Below, piece after piece: positions 13,236 to 24,800 of a DNA stretch of 64,000 nucleotides. The stretch covers positions 17,989,733 through 18,053,732 of the forward strand of contig OY978530.1 in the NCBI GenBank assembly GCA_963854835.1, given 5' to 3'. A program made the position numbers and the translations under genes. Under the pieces are notes generated by a model. The model was not told the origin of the DNA. It did not search any database and saw only the letters and a list, made by a program, of their open reading frames with translations. This stretch comes from Megamerina dolium (taxonomy: Eukaryota; Arthropoda; Insecta; Diptera; Megamerinidae). The number at the start of each line of letters is the position of its first letter. Position 1 is the stretch's first letter.

Positions 13236-13429
13236 ATAAAGCAAGAATGAAAGCTCAAATTATTTTATCCATTAACGCCATGCTGTTTCATTCGCACTCA
13301 TTACATGAAAAATAAAGCAATAAGAAATATCCCAGAAATATGCATTAGTATTTGTATTCACACAATAAAGTATGAGATTGTATTGGAATTTTAAGGGCAA
13401 GTGGGTTGTCATGGTTAGCAGGGTTAGTA
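13236..13429. other. Non-coding spacer
   Basis: AT-rich, no feature seen. It may include a diverged left part of the LTR that follows. Confidence 0.4.
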
Positions 13430-13831
13430 TGTTATATGTAGGTAAGTAGGTAGATTGATATGTGGATAGTATTAGAAAAATGGTGTATAAGCTGCCAGCT
13501 CACTGAAGGCAGTGGCTTTTTCAGTTGTGAGTATTGTACCAAGTTGTGAAGTGTTGGCGTGTAAGCAATTGTAAAATACTGCGATCCTTACGAGGCCCTC
13601 CAGCATTAGTGTATAAGTGTATTGGTATAAAAGTGTAAAGTAATACCAGGAATAAAGTGAAGACCTAAAACGCAAGTATCTTATAAGTAACCCTGTTTTA
13701 TTTCAGCTAACTAGTGTCATAGTCTTGAAGGATATTTAGGAGCTTAGGTTTAGCTGCGAATCTTGTACATTACATCCTTCAGTCTAGCCGTTAGGTAATT
13801 AGTGAGTGTTGTGGAAAAATATTTCACAACA
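13430..13831 (+). repeat. LTR-like segment (family shared with 56.1 and 57.5 kb)
   Basis: Starts TGTTATATG and ends TTTCACAACA, with a TATA-type motif (GTATAAGCTGCC near 13488) and a polyadenylation signal AATAAA near 13653. It is closely similar to the right parts of the LTRs at 56110-56721 and 57456-58213, but their left 250-320 bp are absent or diverged here. It directly abuts the R1-type LINE ORF1 region. Inverted counterpart at 31675-32076. Confidence 0.65.
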
Positions 13832-14563
13832 GTGATACAGAAGAACAATTGCACTCAAACGTCACCATGGGTTAGACAGGCCACAGAAGAGAAGAGGAGT
13901 AAAGAAAATGAAACGCTCCCAATGAAGCATCATACATTGCAAACCAAGGCGAAAAATGTACCAAGTCAGACATCCCAGGTTAATCCACCAAATGCAGCAA
14001 GCTAGGTGACACCAGTGGCGGAAAATAAAACTAAGCAATAGGCGAATAATACGAATGCAAAGGCTGGTACAATACTCGAACGGGCACAACCACAAAAAGT
14101 GGACGTAAGTACTCAAAAAGCAGAGGAAAGACATTGGTGTAAAAGATAAACCAGACGCACTCATCATAGCGGCTTCAGCATCCATCACGTATGCAGATAA
14201 CATGAACAGATAATTCCGTAACATGAAAATAAGGCAACAAAGTACCCAAACAGTTTACATCAGTCTACCAGTGGTGGACGCCGCAAAGGTACTAAAGCGC
14301 AGCGGATCCGAATAGGATGCGATTTTGTCCAGTATGTGATTGCATCTCACAAATATGGTGCTTCAAGTGTTGGGGATATAACCATCTATCGCGGAACTGC
14401 AAAGAAGAGGTGTATCGCAGATCTATGTGCAGAAAGTGTGGTCAGGAGGGTCACCTAGCTGAGGGCTGTAATAACGTCCAGAAATGAGCATTCTGTGGAG
14501 GTAATTATGCCGCTGGAAGTACGCGCTGTCCCGAACATCAGAAGGCAAAAAAGAAAGACAGTA
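13832..14563 (+). pseudogene. R1-type LINE ORF1 (Gag-like) remnant
   Basis: RNA-binding Gag-like protein remnant. After frame-broken N-terminal sequence (13841-14275), nucleocapsid-like motifs appear at 14355-14530: CFKCWGYNHLSRNC, CRKCGQEGHLAEGC and an incomplete third, FCGGNYAAGSTRC. A TGA at 14485-14487 sits where the first Cys of the third knuckle is expected. The same TGA is in the right arm. Confidence 0.8.
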
Positions 14564-14564
14564 A

Positions 14565-16926
14565 ATGAAGATTGTTCAACTAAGCCTAAACCACTGTACG
14601 GCAGCACAAGATATTCTGCAGCAAACAATAATTGAAAAACAGTTCGATCTTGCACTACTGTGCGAACAACACCACAATGTGAGCGGCTGTAAGTGGGTCA
14701 GCGACTCATCGGACAAAGCTGCAATATGGATAACAAATAATATGGTGTATCTGAGCAGAGCTGCAACTGCGCATCTCGGATTCACATGGATTAAGATAGA
14801 GGGTATATTCTTTTTCTCGTGCCATGTCCCACCAAGTATGGATATTCTCGAATTCGAACGAATGATAACAGATATGGTGACGGAAGCTAGAACGCGACAT
14901 CCGGTAATTATAGCCGGCGATTTCAATGCTTGGACTACAGTATGGGGTAGCAGATGTACGATCCGGAGGGGTCAAGTTCTCATGGAAAGTATGACATTAC
15001 TAGACCTTACCTTTGCACACAGTACGATCATGCGAAACACCAAGTGGAGGATTGGCGAAATTCCCGCCCACAGCGATCATCGAGCTACAATTAGTTACAA
15101 TTAGCAAAACCACAGCGTATAACTAAAGTGCAGACAAGAGGCTGGAAACATCAAGGACGTGTCCCTGCAGATATGGGAGGATGGGACTAAATCTGGTGGG
15201 AATGCAACAAATATGGCAAAAAATATCATAGCACGGATGAAGAGATCATGTGATGCGGCGATGCCTAGGAAAACACAAAAGCCGACAAGAAAACCGGTCT
15301 ATTGGTGGAATGAAAATAATGCGGAGCTCAAGAAACACTGCAATCAAACCCGTAGAAGGGTACAACGTCATGTATAAACTATGCCGCAATCATCTTAAAA
15401 AAGCGATAAAAACGACCAAGGATGTATGTTTCTAAGATCTCCAGAAAGTGCAGATACCGATCATTGGGGCAGAGCGTACAAAATAGTTATGAATACAGTA
15501 AGAGGACCAAGATCACCACATCCGGTGGAGCCAGTGCTAATGGAACAGGTGGTAAATGTATTGTTCCCCCCTCTCAAAGACAGTTTGGAATACTAATGTC
15601 CATCCGCGGAAATAGGCGACATTCCAGCGGTAACTACAGAAGAAGTGTTACTTAACTTCAATAAAGTGGGAGATAATAAGGCTCCAGGACCCGAAGGCGT
15701 TCCTGATGTAGCACTGAAGGCAGCTATCAAAGCGGACCCCAGTGTTTTCGCAACGATATTTGATATATGTTTACGTGAGGGTGTTTTTCCTCCTATGAGA
15801 AAACGTCAGAGACTCGTCCTTCTTCTAAAACCCGGCAAACAACCAGACCAGCCGTCATCGTACCGGCCGCCAAATGGTTTATCATTCACACAATTCGGCT
15901 TCCGCAGAGGGAAATCTACAATAGATGTGGTGCAAATGATAATAAATATAGGCCGTGAAGCTACTAGCGGCATAAGGTGGAGGTGGGGCGATAAAAAATC
16001 TGCACAGTAGTAACACTGGACGTCAAGAATGCCTTCAATACAGCAACATGCCTGCAGATCATACAAGCACTGGAAAATTATAGCACCCCGAAGTACCTGT
16101 CGCGGATAATCACCAACTACTTCGACAACAGAGTACTGCTATACGATACAGATGTGGGCGTGAAACAGTATAACGTTTCAAGTGGCGTTCCACAAGGTTC
16201 AGTACTCGGCCCGACATTATGGAACGCTATGTACAATGACATCCTGAAGATAAGTATTCCAGCAGGAACCAAGCTGATTGGATATGTAGATGATATAGCA
16301 CTGGTTGTAAGAGAGAAGACAATACCTAAAGTGCAGGAACTATGCAATGACGCAATAAACATCATCATGAGATGGTTACACAGCGCTGGATTATGACTAG
16401 CTGCCGAAAAAACAGAAACAGTACTACTGACCACACGGAAGCGAGCTTTTCACCTTCAAGGTTGGTGACCATGTAATCACCACGCTACCAGACACCAGAT
16501 ACCTGGGCGTACAAATTGACACACGGCTGTCTTTTAAGGAACACATTGCCGCGGTTAGCGATAAAGCTGCAAAGGTGAAAAATGCATTGTCGCGCATAAT
16601 GTCGAATATAGGCGGACCCCGTTCTAGTAAAAGGAAGCATCAGCTCTACATACCGTTTGAGTGCACTGCGGGTAACTAGCGCTTTTCGCACCTATCTAAC
16701 CCAATTGATAAGCGGAAATGTATGCTTTAAGCAATATCTACACCGTTTTAAGCACGAGGAAGACCCTTTCTCTCCTGAATGTCCTGGTGAAATTGAAAAT
16801 GCGGAACACGTCCTTTTCAGCTGTCCTCGATTTGGAAATGAGAGGCAAGCTATACAGGAAGCATTTGGAGAACTCCCTACAAATAGCAACCTGATATCGC
16901 ACATGTGGGAATCACTTGAAAAGTGA
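14565..16926 (+). pseudogene. R1-type LINE ORF2 (endonuclease + RT) remnant
   Basis: The endonuclease is open from 14565 to 15104 (QLSLNHC start, LLCEQHH, GDFNAWTTVWGSR, HSDHRA). It is then frameshifted. The RT N-terminal block is at 15645-16010 (NKAPGPEGVPDVALKAA), with a deletion between SSYRP and QFGFRRGKST. The RT core at 16154-16396 has SSGVPQGSVLGP and YVDDIAL. The C-terminal Cys/His block is at 16770-16830 (CPGEIENAEHVLFSCPRF). Another deletion joins the thumb to the C-terminus near 16640. Endonuclease and RT lie in several frames; dead. Confidence 0.85.
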
Positions 16927-17150
16927 CTGGTAGTACAATCGGTAGCTGCACGAATGATGACTGAGTTCCGCCGCATAGAACACCATAGAGCAATGGAACG
17001 CAGAATGAACGCTGCTGTAATGTTGACAGGTACGAACTAAATGACCTACTTAATGAATTACGAGCGGAATCGCCCATGACGGTTTTCCAGGCGAAGTACT
17101 TAGCGGTCCTTCCAGGAGGAACCATCTCGAGTCACACCATCTCACCCTCT

Positions 17151-18107
17151 CACACACATGTATTAAGATTGCTATATACCTTCTAAGCCTCACCCCCACA
17201 ACCTCTCACTCGCACACACTGATAAGATACAATTCTCCATCACGCTGTTTCACAGTTAAATAGCTGATCCAGAGTCCCCATATTTATACTACTCAAAGAT
17301 AACCCCGTTTTATTTTCAGCTAATCAGTCCCGAAGGGACTATAACACTTAGTGACTTACGCTCGACCGCACCTCAGTGTTTAAAGCCCGTTGAGGAAGAT
17401 ACCTTCCTGAGCAACACGTTTTTCCCAATTCTTGTACTGGTGTGAATCTTGTGTCTTACGTGCATGTGCCGTTAAAAATCTAGGAGTTGAGCCATTAGGT
17501 ATTAATAAATGCTGTGGCAAAAATGTACACAATATTTTTGGCGCAACCAGTAGGATACTTTAACGTTTAATACAGTATAGTGTAGTGGTACCAAATATAT
17601 GTGTGTGGCTGAAAGAAGAAGAAAAGAGAAGAAAGAAAATTAGTCCAACCCATATCTAATGTTTGGTAATAAACACGTTACATCTGTGTCTAGTGACGTC
17701 ACTGCTTACAAATCCTGTTGCTTGAGAATCAAGCGCTTCTTGTCGCAAATCCGTTTGTCGAAAATTTTACGAGAGCGTTCTGAGAAGTTGTGTCGGTCAG
17801 TGTGTGTGGTGAATGTAATTTTTGTGACTGCCTGGTGAAGGTGGTCCTTCTACCGGACAATTTGTGGGTTTATTTAAGTAGTGCGAATTTTAGTGGCGGA
17901 AAATTATATACAAAACGTACATTCATAGCGTGTTCGCATTCTCGACTTCTGGAACAAACAGCACACATGGCGAGACAATTTGAGATCCGGTAACACGCGC
18001 CCTGCACAAAGTTCTTAATAATAAAACAAGCACTTCCTGCGGCACATGTAGTTTCTTTCCAGAAGAAAAAAAGTTTAATTGTTTTATATTTTTTTTATAT
18101 ATCAGGT
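17151..18107. other. Non-coding; diverged LTR-like segment and a 100-bp dispersed repeat
   Basis: 17240-17535 resembles the right half of the LTR at 13430-13831 (shared TTTTATTTCAGCTAA and a TTAGGTA...TGTGGAAAAA-like end). It is followed by TTTGGCGCAACCAGTAGG, which could be a primer-binding-site region. About 17985-18090 is repeated at 26040-26135 (shared GGCACATGTAGTTTCTTTCC). No ORF of substance. Confidence 0.45.
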
Positions 18108-19150
18108 GTAGTAAAAAGAAATAAATTATTTTTCCAATAGATGGCTTTATAAGTGCGATCGGGTTACGCTAGATGGCGTTAGCAGGATAGGATTTCGTAC
18201 TAAATAAACCTTTCAGGCAGTTTTGTGATTGCTTGACGCGTTAAAGATGGACACCAGTAAAGAGAAAATACGCCATATTTTACGGTTTTTCTTCGATAAA
18301 GGCGAAAACGCAAGCCAGACGGCTAAAAATGTGAATAGTGTTATGGCGCTGATACTGTAACAGCCAATCACGTGCAATATCGGTTTCGTTCCGGTAATTT
18401 TGATATCAAAGATGCACCACAATTTGGAAGGCCAATTGTCGAAAATATCGATAAAATAATAGAAATCGTCGAGTCTGGCCGTCATGTAAGCACTGTTTCT
18501 ATTACCCAGGAGCTAGATATTGCACAAAACCGGTTGGAACCATTTAAATAAAGCTGGATGCAAAACGAAGCTCAATGTATGGGTGCCACACGAGTTAACG
18601 CAAAAAAATCTCATGGACCGAATTTCCATCTGCGAATCGCTGCTGAATTGCAACAAAGTCGATCCATTTCTGAAGCGGATGGTTACTGGTGATGAAAAGT
18701 GGGTCACTTACAATAACGTCAAGCGATAACAATCGTGGTCGAATCGCGGCGAGCCGGTGCAAACGGTGGCCAAGCCAGGATTGACGGTCAGGAAGATTTT
18801 GCTATGTGTTTGGTGGGATTGGCAGGGAATCATCTACAATGAGCTGCTCCCATATGGCCAAACTCTTAATTCTGACTCGCAGAAGCTCCGGGAGATTGGT
18901 TGGGAGGTTCTTATGCATCCACCTTATAGTCTAGCCCTGGCACCAAGTGATTACTACCTGTTCCTGTCTATGACGAATGATTTTGCTGGTGAAAAATTCG
19001 CCTCAAGAGAAGCTTGTGAAAATCGACAGTCCCAGTTTTTTGCCAATAGGGACGAGGGTTTCTATGAGAGTGGCATTACGAAATTACCTTCAAAATGGCA
19101 ACAGATTATCGAAAAAAACCTTATATATACAAATCTTATGTGCTAATTGC
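18108..19150 (+). pseudogene. Mariner (irritans-like) transposase remnant
   Basis: Coding remnant from about 18247 (MDTSKEKIRHILRFFFDKGE) to 19146. It includes a helix-turn-helix N-terminus, a first catalytic block (MVTGDEKWVTYNN) near 18685 and APSDYYLF near 18945. The segment that should carry the second catalytic Asp is deleted: sequence jumps from QTLNSD to QKLREIGWEVLMHPP near 18875. Stops and frameshifts near 18360, 18530 and 18727 add to this. No paired terminal repeats found. The irritans assignment is inference from residue patterns. Confidence 0.75.
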
Positions 19151-19937
<787 letters not shown>

Positions 19938-19959
19938 ATATACATATATATACATATAT

Positions 19960-20025
<66 letters not shown>
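19938..20025. repeat. (TA)n / TACATA microsatellite
   Basis: Simple repeat into which the complete gypsy element inserted; the tract continues at 25908-25957 on the other side. Confidence 0.95.
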
Positions 20026-20028
<3 letters not shown>

Positions 20029-20460
20029 AACGAGTATCGATAGTTGATTACTCATCACTATTGTGACTGACTCTATTGGCAGCATCGAAACGAATGTCAA
20101 CAAAAAGAAATAAGCGATAACCAGAACAAGCCAACGAGAAAGGAAGAGAAGAATCTCGATAAAGGAAGATTCTGGGGTGTTGCCAACAGAGTATAAATAG
20201 AGCCAGTGTTGAGAATTGACAATCAATCTGCTACCGAACGTGATTGCGAAAACATTGATACAGAGGCAAAAGTTGCAAGTACATTTAAGTGTTATAGTAA
20301 ATAGTTGATTGTAAACAGTGTTGATTGTAAATAGAGATTATTAAATAAATTGTTGCTGTATATAGTTGCATAAAATAAGTGTTGCAGTGATTAACAGAAT
20401 CCAGTGATCGAACAAGGTAATTCAAATAGAATTAAACGCTCACAGAATAAAAACGTAACA
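20026..20460 (+). repeat. 5' LTR
   Basis: TG...CA ends (TGTAACGAG to AACGTAACA). A TATA box (TATAAATAG) is at 20192-20200, and an AATAAA-type signal near 20342 gives plausible promoter and polyadenylation sites. Preceded by the ATAT duplication at 20022-20025. Confidence 0.95.
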
Positions 20461-20461
20461 A

Positions 20462-20480
20462 TTGGTGTCAGAAGTGGGAT
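20462..20480 (+). promoter_or_regulatory. Primer-binding site, probable tRNA-Leu type
   Basis: TTGGTGTCAGAAGTGGGAT starts 1 nt after the 5' LTR. It is complementary to a tRNA 3' end reading ATCCCACTTCTGACACCA, which is typical of animal tRNA-Leu (recalled family knowledge). It primes minus-strand DNA synthesis. Confidence 0.8.
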
Positions 20481-20489
20481 TCTGTAAAG

Positions 20490-21593
20490 ATGGTGAAAAT
20501 TGACCAACTAAAAGTGGACCAGCTTAAAAAGCTGTTGGTAGAGATGAATCTATCGTCATCAGGTGCAAAGGCGGAACTGCTGGTGAGGCTGAGGCAAGCT
20601 ATGGAGGCTAAGGGAATTAATGTAGAAGAACATGAGTTCTTCGAGGAAGCCGATATACAAGCAGTTGTGCACGCTGAGGAAGAGAGCAAAATAGATTCGA
20701 GTGGTCAACTTATGGATTTCATGAAAACCATGATGCAACAGTTACAAGAAAGTTCGTCTCGACAAGAGGGCGTTATTAGTGAATTGCGTATGGAAATTCA
20801 AGAAGGTTCGTCTCGCCAAGAGGGCGTTATTAGTGATTTGCGTATGGAAATTCAAGAACATTCGGCTCGCCAAGAACACGTCATCGAAAATCTACAAAAA
20901 GGAATTGAACTTAGATTTCAGGAAATTTCCGGAACCATTAATGAAAAGGTCACGGATTTAAAGGAACATGTAGATGATTTGGAAGATAAGTTCGAGAAAT
21001 TACAGCACGATCTCAACCAACTAAAAATAAATGGACCAGCCACATCAGTGATTCGAGATTCAAGCACAATCAAACTAAAGCCACCAACATTTGACGGAAG
21101 CACGCCATTCAATATCTTCAAGCTTCAATTCGAGACAACAGCTTCGAAGAATCAATGGGATGATAGCGACAAGACTGCTGCTTTAATAGTCGCATTAAAA
21201 GGTAATGCTTCCGAGGTGTTACAGATGATTCCAGAGAAAGATCGTGGTAGCTATCAGTCACTGATGGACACACTCCAGCGAAAATATGGAAATGAATACA
21301 AGAGTCAATTACATCGAGTGGAATTGAGATCGCGAGTGCAACGGAGTAATGAGAGCCTTCAGGAATTCGCTTCCGATATTGAGCGCTTATGTCATCTAGC
21401 GTTCTCCGGTAATTCGGAAGAGTTCGTCGAAAAAATAAAAATAGAAGCATTCATAGATGGTATACGTGATGGAGAGACAAAGCGTGCCCTAGTCATGTCA
21501 CCCAGGAATACTTATGCCGAAACAGTCAGTAGTGCCTTGACGTTTGAAGCCGCAGTTTCATGTGTCGACCAATGCCACGGGTACGCCAATTAG
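20490..21593 (+). CDS. gag: Gag with N-terminal SAP-like domain and coiled-coil repeats
   Basis: Structural protein forming the particle that packages element RNA. Residues about 3-40 have the pattern of a SAP domain (LKVDQLKKLLVEMNLSSSG, then KAELLVRLRQAM), a DNA-binding fold. Residues about 85-145 hold three 18-residue repeats (SRQEGVISELRMEIQE type; 54 nt each near 20751, 20805 and 20860) with coiled-coil character. A retrotransposon Gag core follows, about residues 190-360 (KPPTFDGSTPFNIFKLQFE onward). The frame ends at 21593, before the zinc knuckle, which lies in another frame (21548-21847). This looks like a single-indel mutation, because no X-XXY-YYZ heptamer is seen there. The start at 20490 is the first ATG, 29 nt after the LTR. 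Confidence 0.85.
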   Translation: MVKIDQLKVDQLKKLLVEMNLSSSGAKAELLVRLRQAMEAKGINVEEHEFFEEADIQAVVHAEEESKIDSSGQLMDFMKTMMQQLQESSSRQEGVISELRMEIQEGSSRQEGVISDLRMEIQEHSARQEHVIENLQKGIELRFQEISGTINEKVTDLKEHVDDLEDKFEKLQHDLNQLKINGPATSVIRDSSTIKLKPPTFDGSTPFNIFKLQFETTASKNQWDDSDKTAALIVALKGNASEVLQMIPEKDRGSYQSLMDTLQRKYGNEYKSQLHRVELRSRVQRSNESLQEFASDIERLCHLAFSGNSEEFVEKIKIEAFIDGIRDGETKRALVMSPRNTYAETVSSALTFEAAVSCVDQCHGYAN

Positions 21594-21847
21594 AAACAGA
21601 AACAACAGATCTGGTTGAAGCAGTGCGTCAGGCAGTAAAATCAGTAGTTCAGCCTGAAGGAAGAACAACAGGTCGACGCGAAAACAAGTTTACTGGTAAG
21701 TGTTTCATTTGTGACAAACCAGGACACATGGCGCGTGACTGCCGTCTACGACGAAAGCGATCAAGATCGAATTCTCCAGGAAGACAAAAGAAGGAGAATA
21801 AGGTGGATAGCGATCGCTCCACTAACACAAATCCATCGTTAAACTAA
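21548..21847 (+). CDS. gag: Gag C-terminus (nucleocapsid, CCHC), out of frame with Gag N-part
   Basis: Carries the zinc knuckle CFICDKPGHMARDC (C-x2-C-x4-H-x4-C; 21706-21747) followed by an Arg/Ser/Lys-rich tail, both RNA-binding. It is open from 21548 with no start of its own upstream, so it must be the continuation of Gag. The shift relative to the N-terminal part lies between 21548 and 21593. It ends at TAA 21845-21847, directly after the candidate slippery heptamer. Confidence 0.85.
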   Translation, partial: SRSFMCRPMPRVRQLETETTDLVEAVRQAVKSVVQPEGRTTGRRENKFTGKCFICDKPGHMARDCRLRRKRSRSNSPGRQKKENKVDSDRSTNTNPSLN

Positions 21848-24800
21848 ATCGAGTCAGTTCAGCGGGGCGTGAACTGACTCCAACAGTGGGTTGCCCCATC
21901 ATTCACATTTCACAACTACAGCGTGTGCCAAGCAGCTTGACCATTGATGGAAAATTGGACAATATGGAATTCATGTTAACCCTGGACACTGGTGCATCAC
22001 ATTCTATAATCAAGAGCGATTTGGTAAAGAGGTTTGAGCCTTTAATGGGAATAAAATTGCGTACGGCAACGGGAGAGGATGCACAAATTCTGGGTAAGAT
22101 AAAGAAACGAGTATCTATTGGAAATTACACGTGGGAACATGAATTCATTGTGGCTGACATCATCGATGACGTAATAATTGGTGTTGATTTTATGATTGAC
22201 AACGGATTTACGTTAGATTTAAATCAACGGATACTGCGCTATGCAAATGTCGAACTACCATTGAACATCGGTTACAAGCGTAGTGGGAACATCAAACGAG
22301 TACTGGCATGTCAACGCCAAGAGGTTCCAGCAAAATCAGAAGCGGTGATATGGGCACAGATGAATGTGGATGATGGGACAGGCAAGTTGTGGCTGGTGGA
22401 AGCAGACAAAGAAATAACGAATAAAAACATCATACTTGGTAGGACGTTAGTAGAACCTAAAGAAAATGGAATAGTACCGGTGCGAATATTAAATCCAAAT
22501 AATACCTCTACAGTTGTGAAGAAAGGAATGGTGATTGGTCATTGCCAGGAAGTCACTGCCGTAGTAGACTGCGAAAAGGGTTCGTCGATAAAAAGTGGAA
22601 GATCAGGAACTGGCAAGGCGGAAATAAAAGCACAGATGGAAGAATGGGCAGGTGTGCTTACCAAACAGCAAAAAGAAAAGGCTTTACAAGTATTGGAGAA
22701 GTACAGTTCAATATTTTCTTCAAATGGAAAAACTGGAGGACGAACAACCATCGTGAAGCATCACATTGACACCGGTGATTCTAGACCAATTCGTCAAACA
22801 CCACGACGAGTTCCATTGGCCAAAAGAGACGAAGCCATTAAGCTGATTTCCGATATGCAGAAACAAGGTGTTATTGAACCATCAGCGAGTCCATGGAGTT
22901 CACCAGTTGTGCTGGTAAAGAAGAAGGATGGAAGTACTCGATTCTGTGTGGATTACAGAAAGCTGAATGAGATTACAAAAAAAGACAGCTATCCACTGCC
23001 AAGAATCGATGACACTCTGGACACACTATCTGGTGCGAAGTGGTTCTCAACTCTTGATTTGCAAAGTGGATACTGGCAAGTGGAACTTGGTAAGGAGGAC
23101 AAAGAGAAAACAGCTTTCAGTATTGGCGATGGTCTATGGCAATTTACAGTCATGCCATTTGGTTTATGCAATGCACCAGCTACTTTCGAACGTTTGATGG
23201 AGCGTGTACTCAGTGGACTACACTGGAAAACGTGCTTGGTGTACCTCGATGACATTATTGTGATGGGAAAAGATTTTAACGACCACCTGGAAAAGTTGAA
23301 AGAAGTATTTGAGCGTATACAATCAGCAGGGCTTAAACTGAATATGAAAAAGTGTTCACTCTTCAGGCGAGAAGTTAAATATCTTGGTCATAAAGTAACA
23401 ACAGACGGGGTACATACCGACGAGGAGAAAGTAGCAGCAGTACAAGAATGGCTTATTCCATCGAATCTTCACGAGTTAAGAAGCTTCCTAGGCTTATGTA
23501 CCTACTATAGACGATTTGTTCCTGGATTTGCGAACATCGCCAGCAGTCTGCATGAGTTAACAAGAAAGAACAAACCATTTGTATGGGGCGAAGACCAACA
23601 GAAAGCATTCGAACAACTGAAAGAAAAACTCTGTTCAGCACCAGTATTAGCGTATCCAGTACCTGGTCAAAAGTTTGTGTTAGACACAGATGCGAGTGGC
23701 TATGGAATAGGTGGTGTGCTCTCTCAGATCATAGATGGACAAGAAAAAGTAATAGCATACTACAGTAAAATCCTGTCGAAGCCAGAAAGAAACTACTGTG
23801 TCACTCGAAGAGAGTTGCTCGCAATACTGGAATGTGTAAAGTATTTCCATAAATACTTGTACGGTCAGTCATTTCATCTACGAACTGACCACGCAGCGCT
23901 AAAGTGGTTATTACAATTTAAAAACCCAGAAGGACAATTGGCGCGCTGGATTGAAAGGCTGCAGAGTTATCATTTTACCATCGAACATCGTAAAGGAGGA
24001 CATCACGGCAACGCGGATGCTCTATCTCGTCGTCCTTGCAAAATGGAATGTAAACATTGTTCCCGAGTGGAAAGCAAGGAGCACATTGTCGACGTACGAC
24101 TTACAAATATATTGCCGGAGGAGACATGGACCACCGAACGAGTGCAAGAAGATCAGCGGAACGACCCAGATCTCGTAAAGATTATGGAATACAAGGAGCA
24201 GGGCATACGTCCAGATTGGCAAGAAATGGCTAATGAGAGTCCAATAGCAAAGGCATACTGGGCGCAGTGGCAAAGCCTGCACTTACGAGACGGATGTTTA
24301 TTCCGAACATGGGAAAGTGAAGATGGAAAAATCACTTATGATCTGCTAGTGGTACCCAAGGCAAGAATAAATGAAATGATAGCTGAGTATCACAATGCCT
24401 CCAGTGGAGGGCATTTGGGAATCACCAAAACCGTCGAGAAAATAAAGAAACGATTTTATTGGGTTGGATGTCATGACCATGTCGCTGATTGGATTCGGAA
24501 ATGTAAGCAATGTACAATGGCCAAAGGTCCCACTAAGAAAAGTCGAGGTAAGATGCACCAATACACCGTGGGTGCTCCATTTGAGCGAATTGCTATGGAC
24601 ATAGCTGGACCATTTCCAAAAAGCAACGCAGGAAACAAGTATGTTCTGGTGGTTATAGATTACTTCAGTAAATGGCCTGAAGTATACCCCATTCCAAATC
24701 AGGAAGCTAGTACAGTTGCGGATGTATTCGTCAACCAATGGGTTACTCGTTTTGGTGTACCGATGGAGTTACACTCAGACCAAGGTCGAAATTTCGAATC

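Larger units (their letters stand above)
13832..17150 (+). mobile_element. R1-type LINE, decayed, near full length
   Basis: ORF1 with CCHC knuckles, then an EN-RT ORF2 whose C-terminus has an R1-type Cys/His block and no RNase H. Many stops, frameshifts and internal deletions. The exact 5' and 3' ends are not visible. The inner breakpoint of the inverted duplication falls inside this element at 15712, so the right arm has only ORF1, the endonuclease and the first bases of RT. Confidence 0.8.

Noticed and set aside
13862..14224. Membrane-like ORF on the minus strand (and 31282-31644 in the other arm)
   Set aside because: Antisense to the R1 ORF1 remnant; hydrophobicity follows from the complementary codons.
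17521..17560. Second complete LTR element starting near 17.24 kb with a GGCGCAACCAG primer site
   Set aside because: No gag, pol or second LTR could be followed downstream; kept only as an LTR-like segment.
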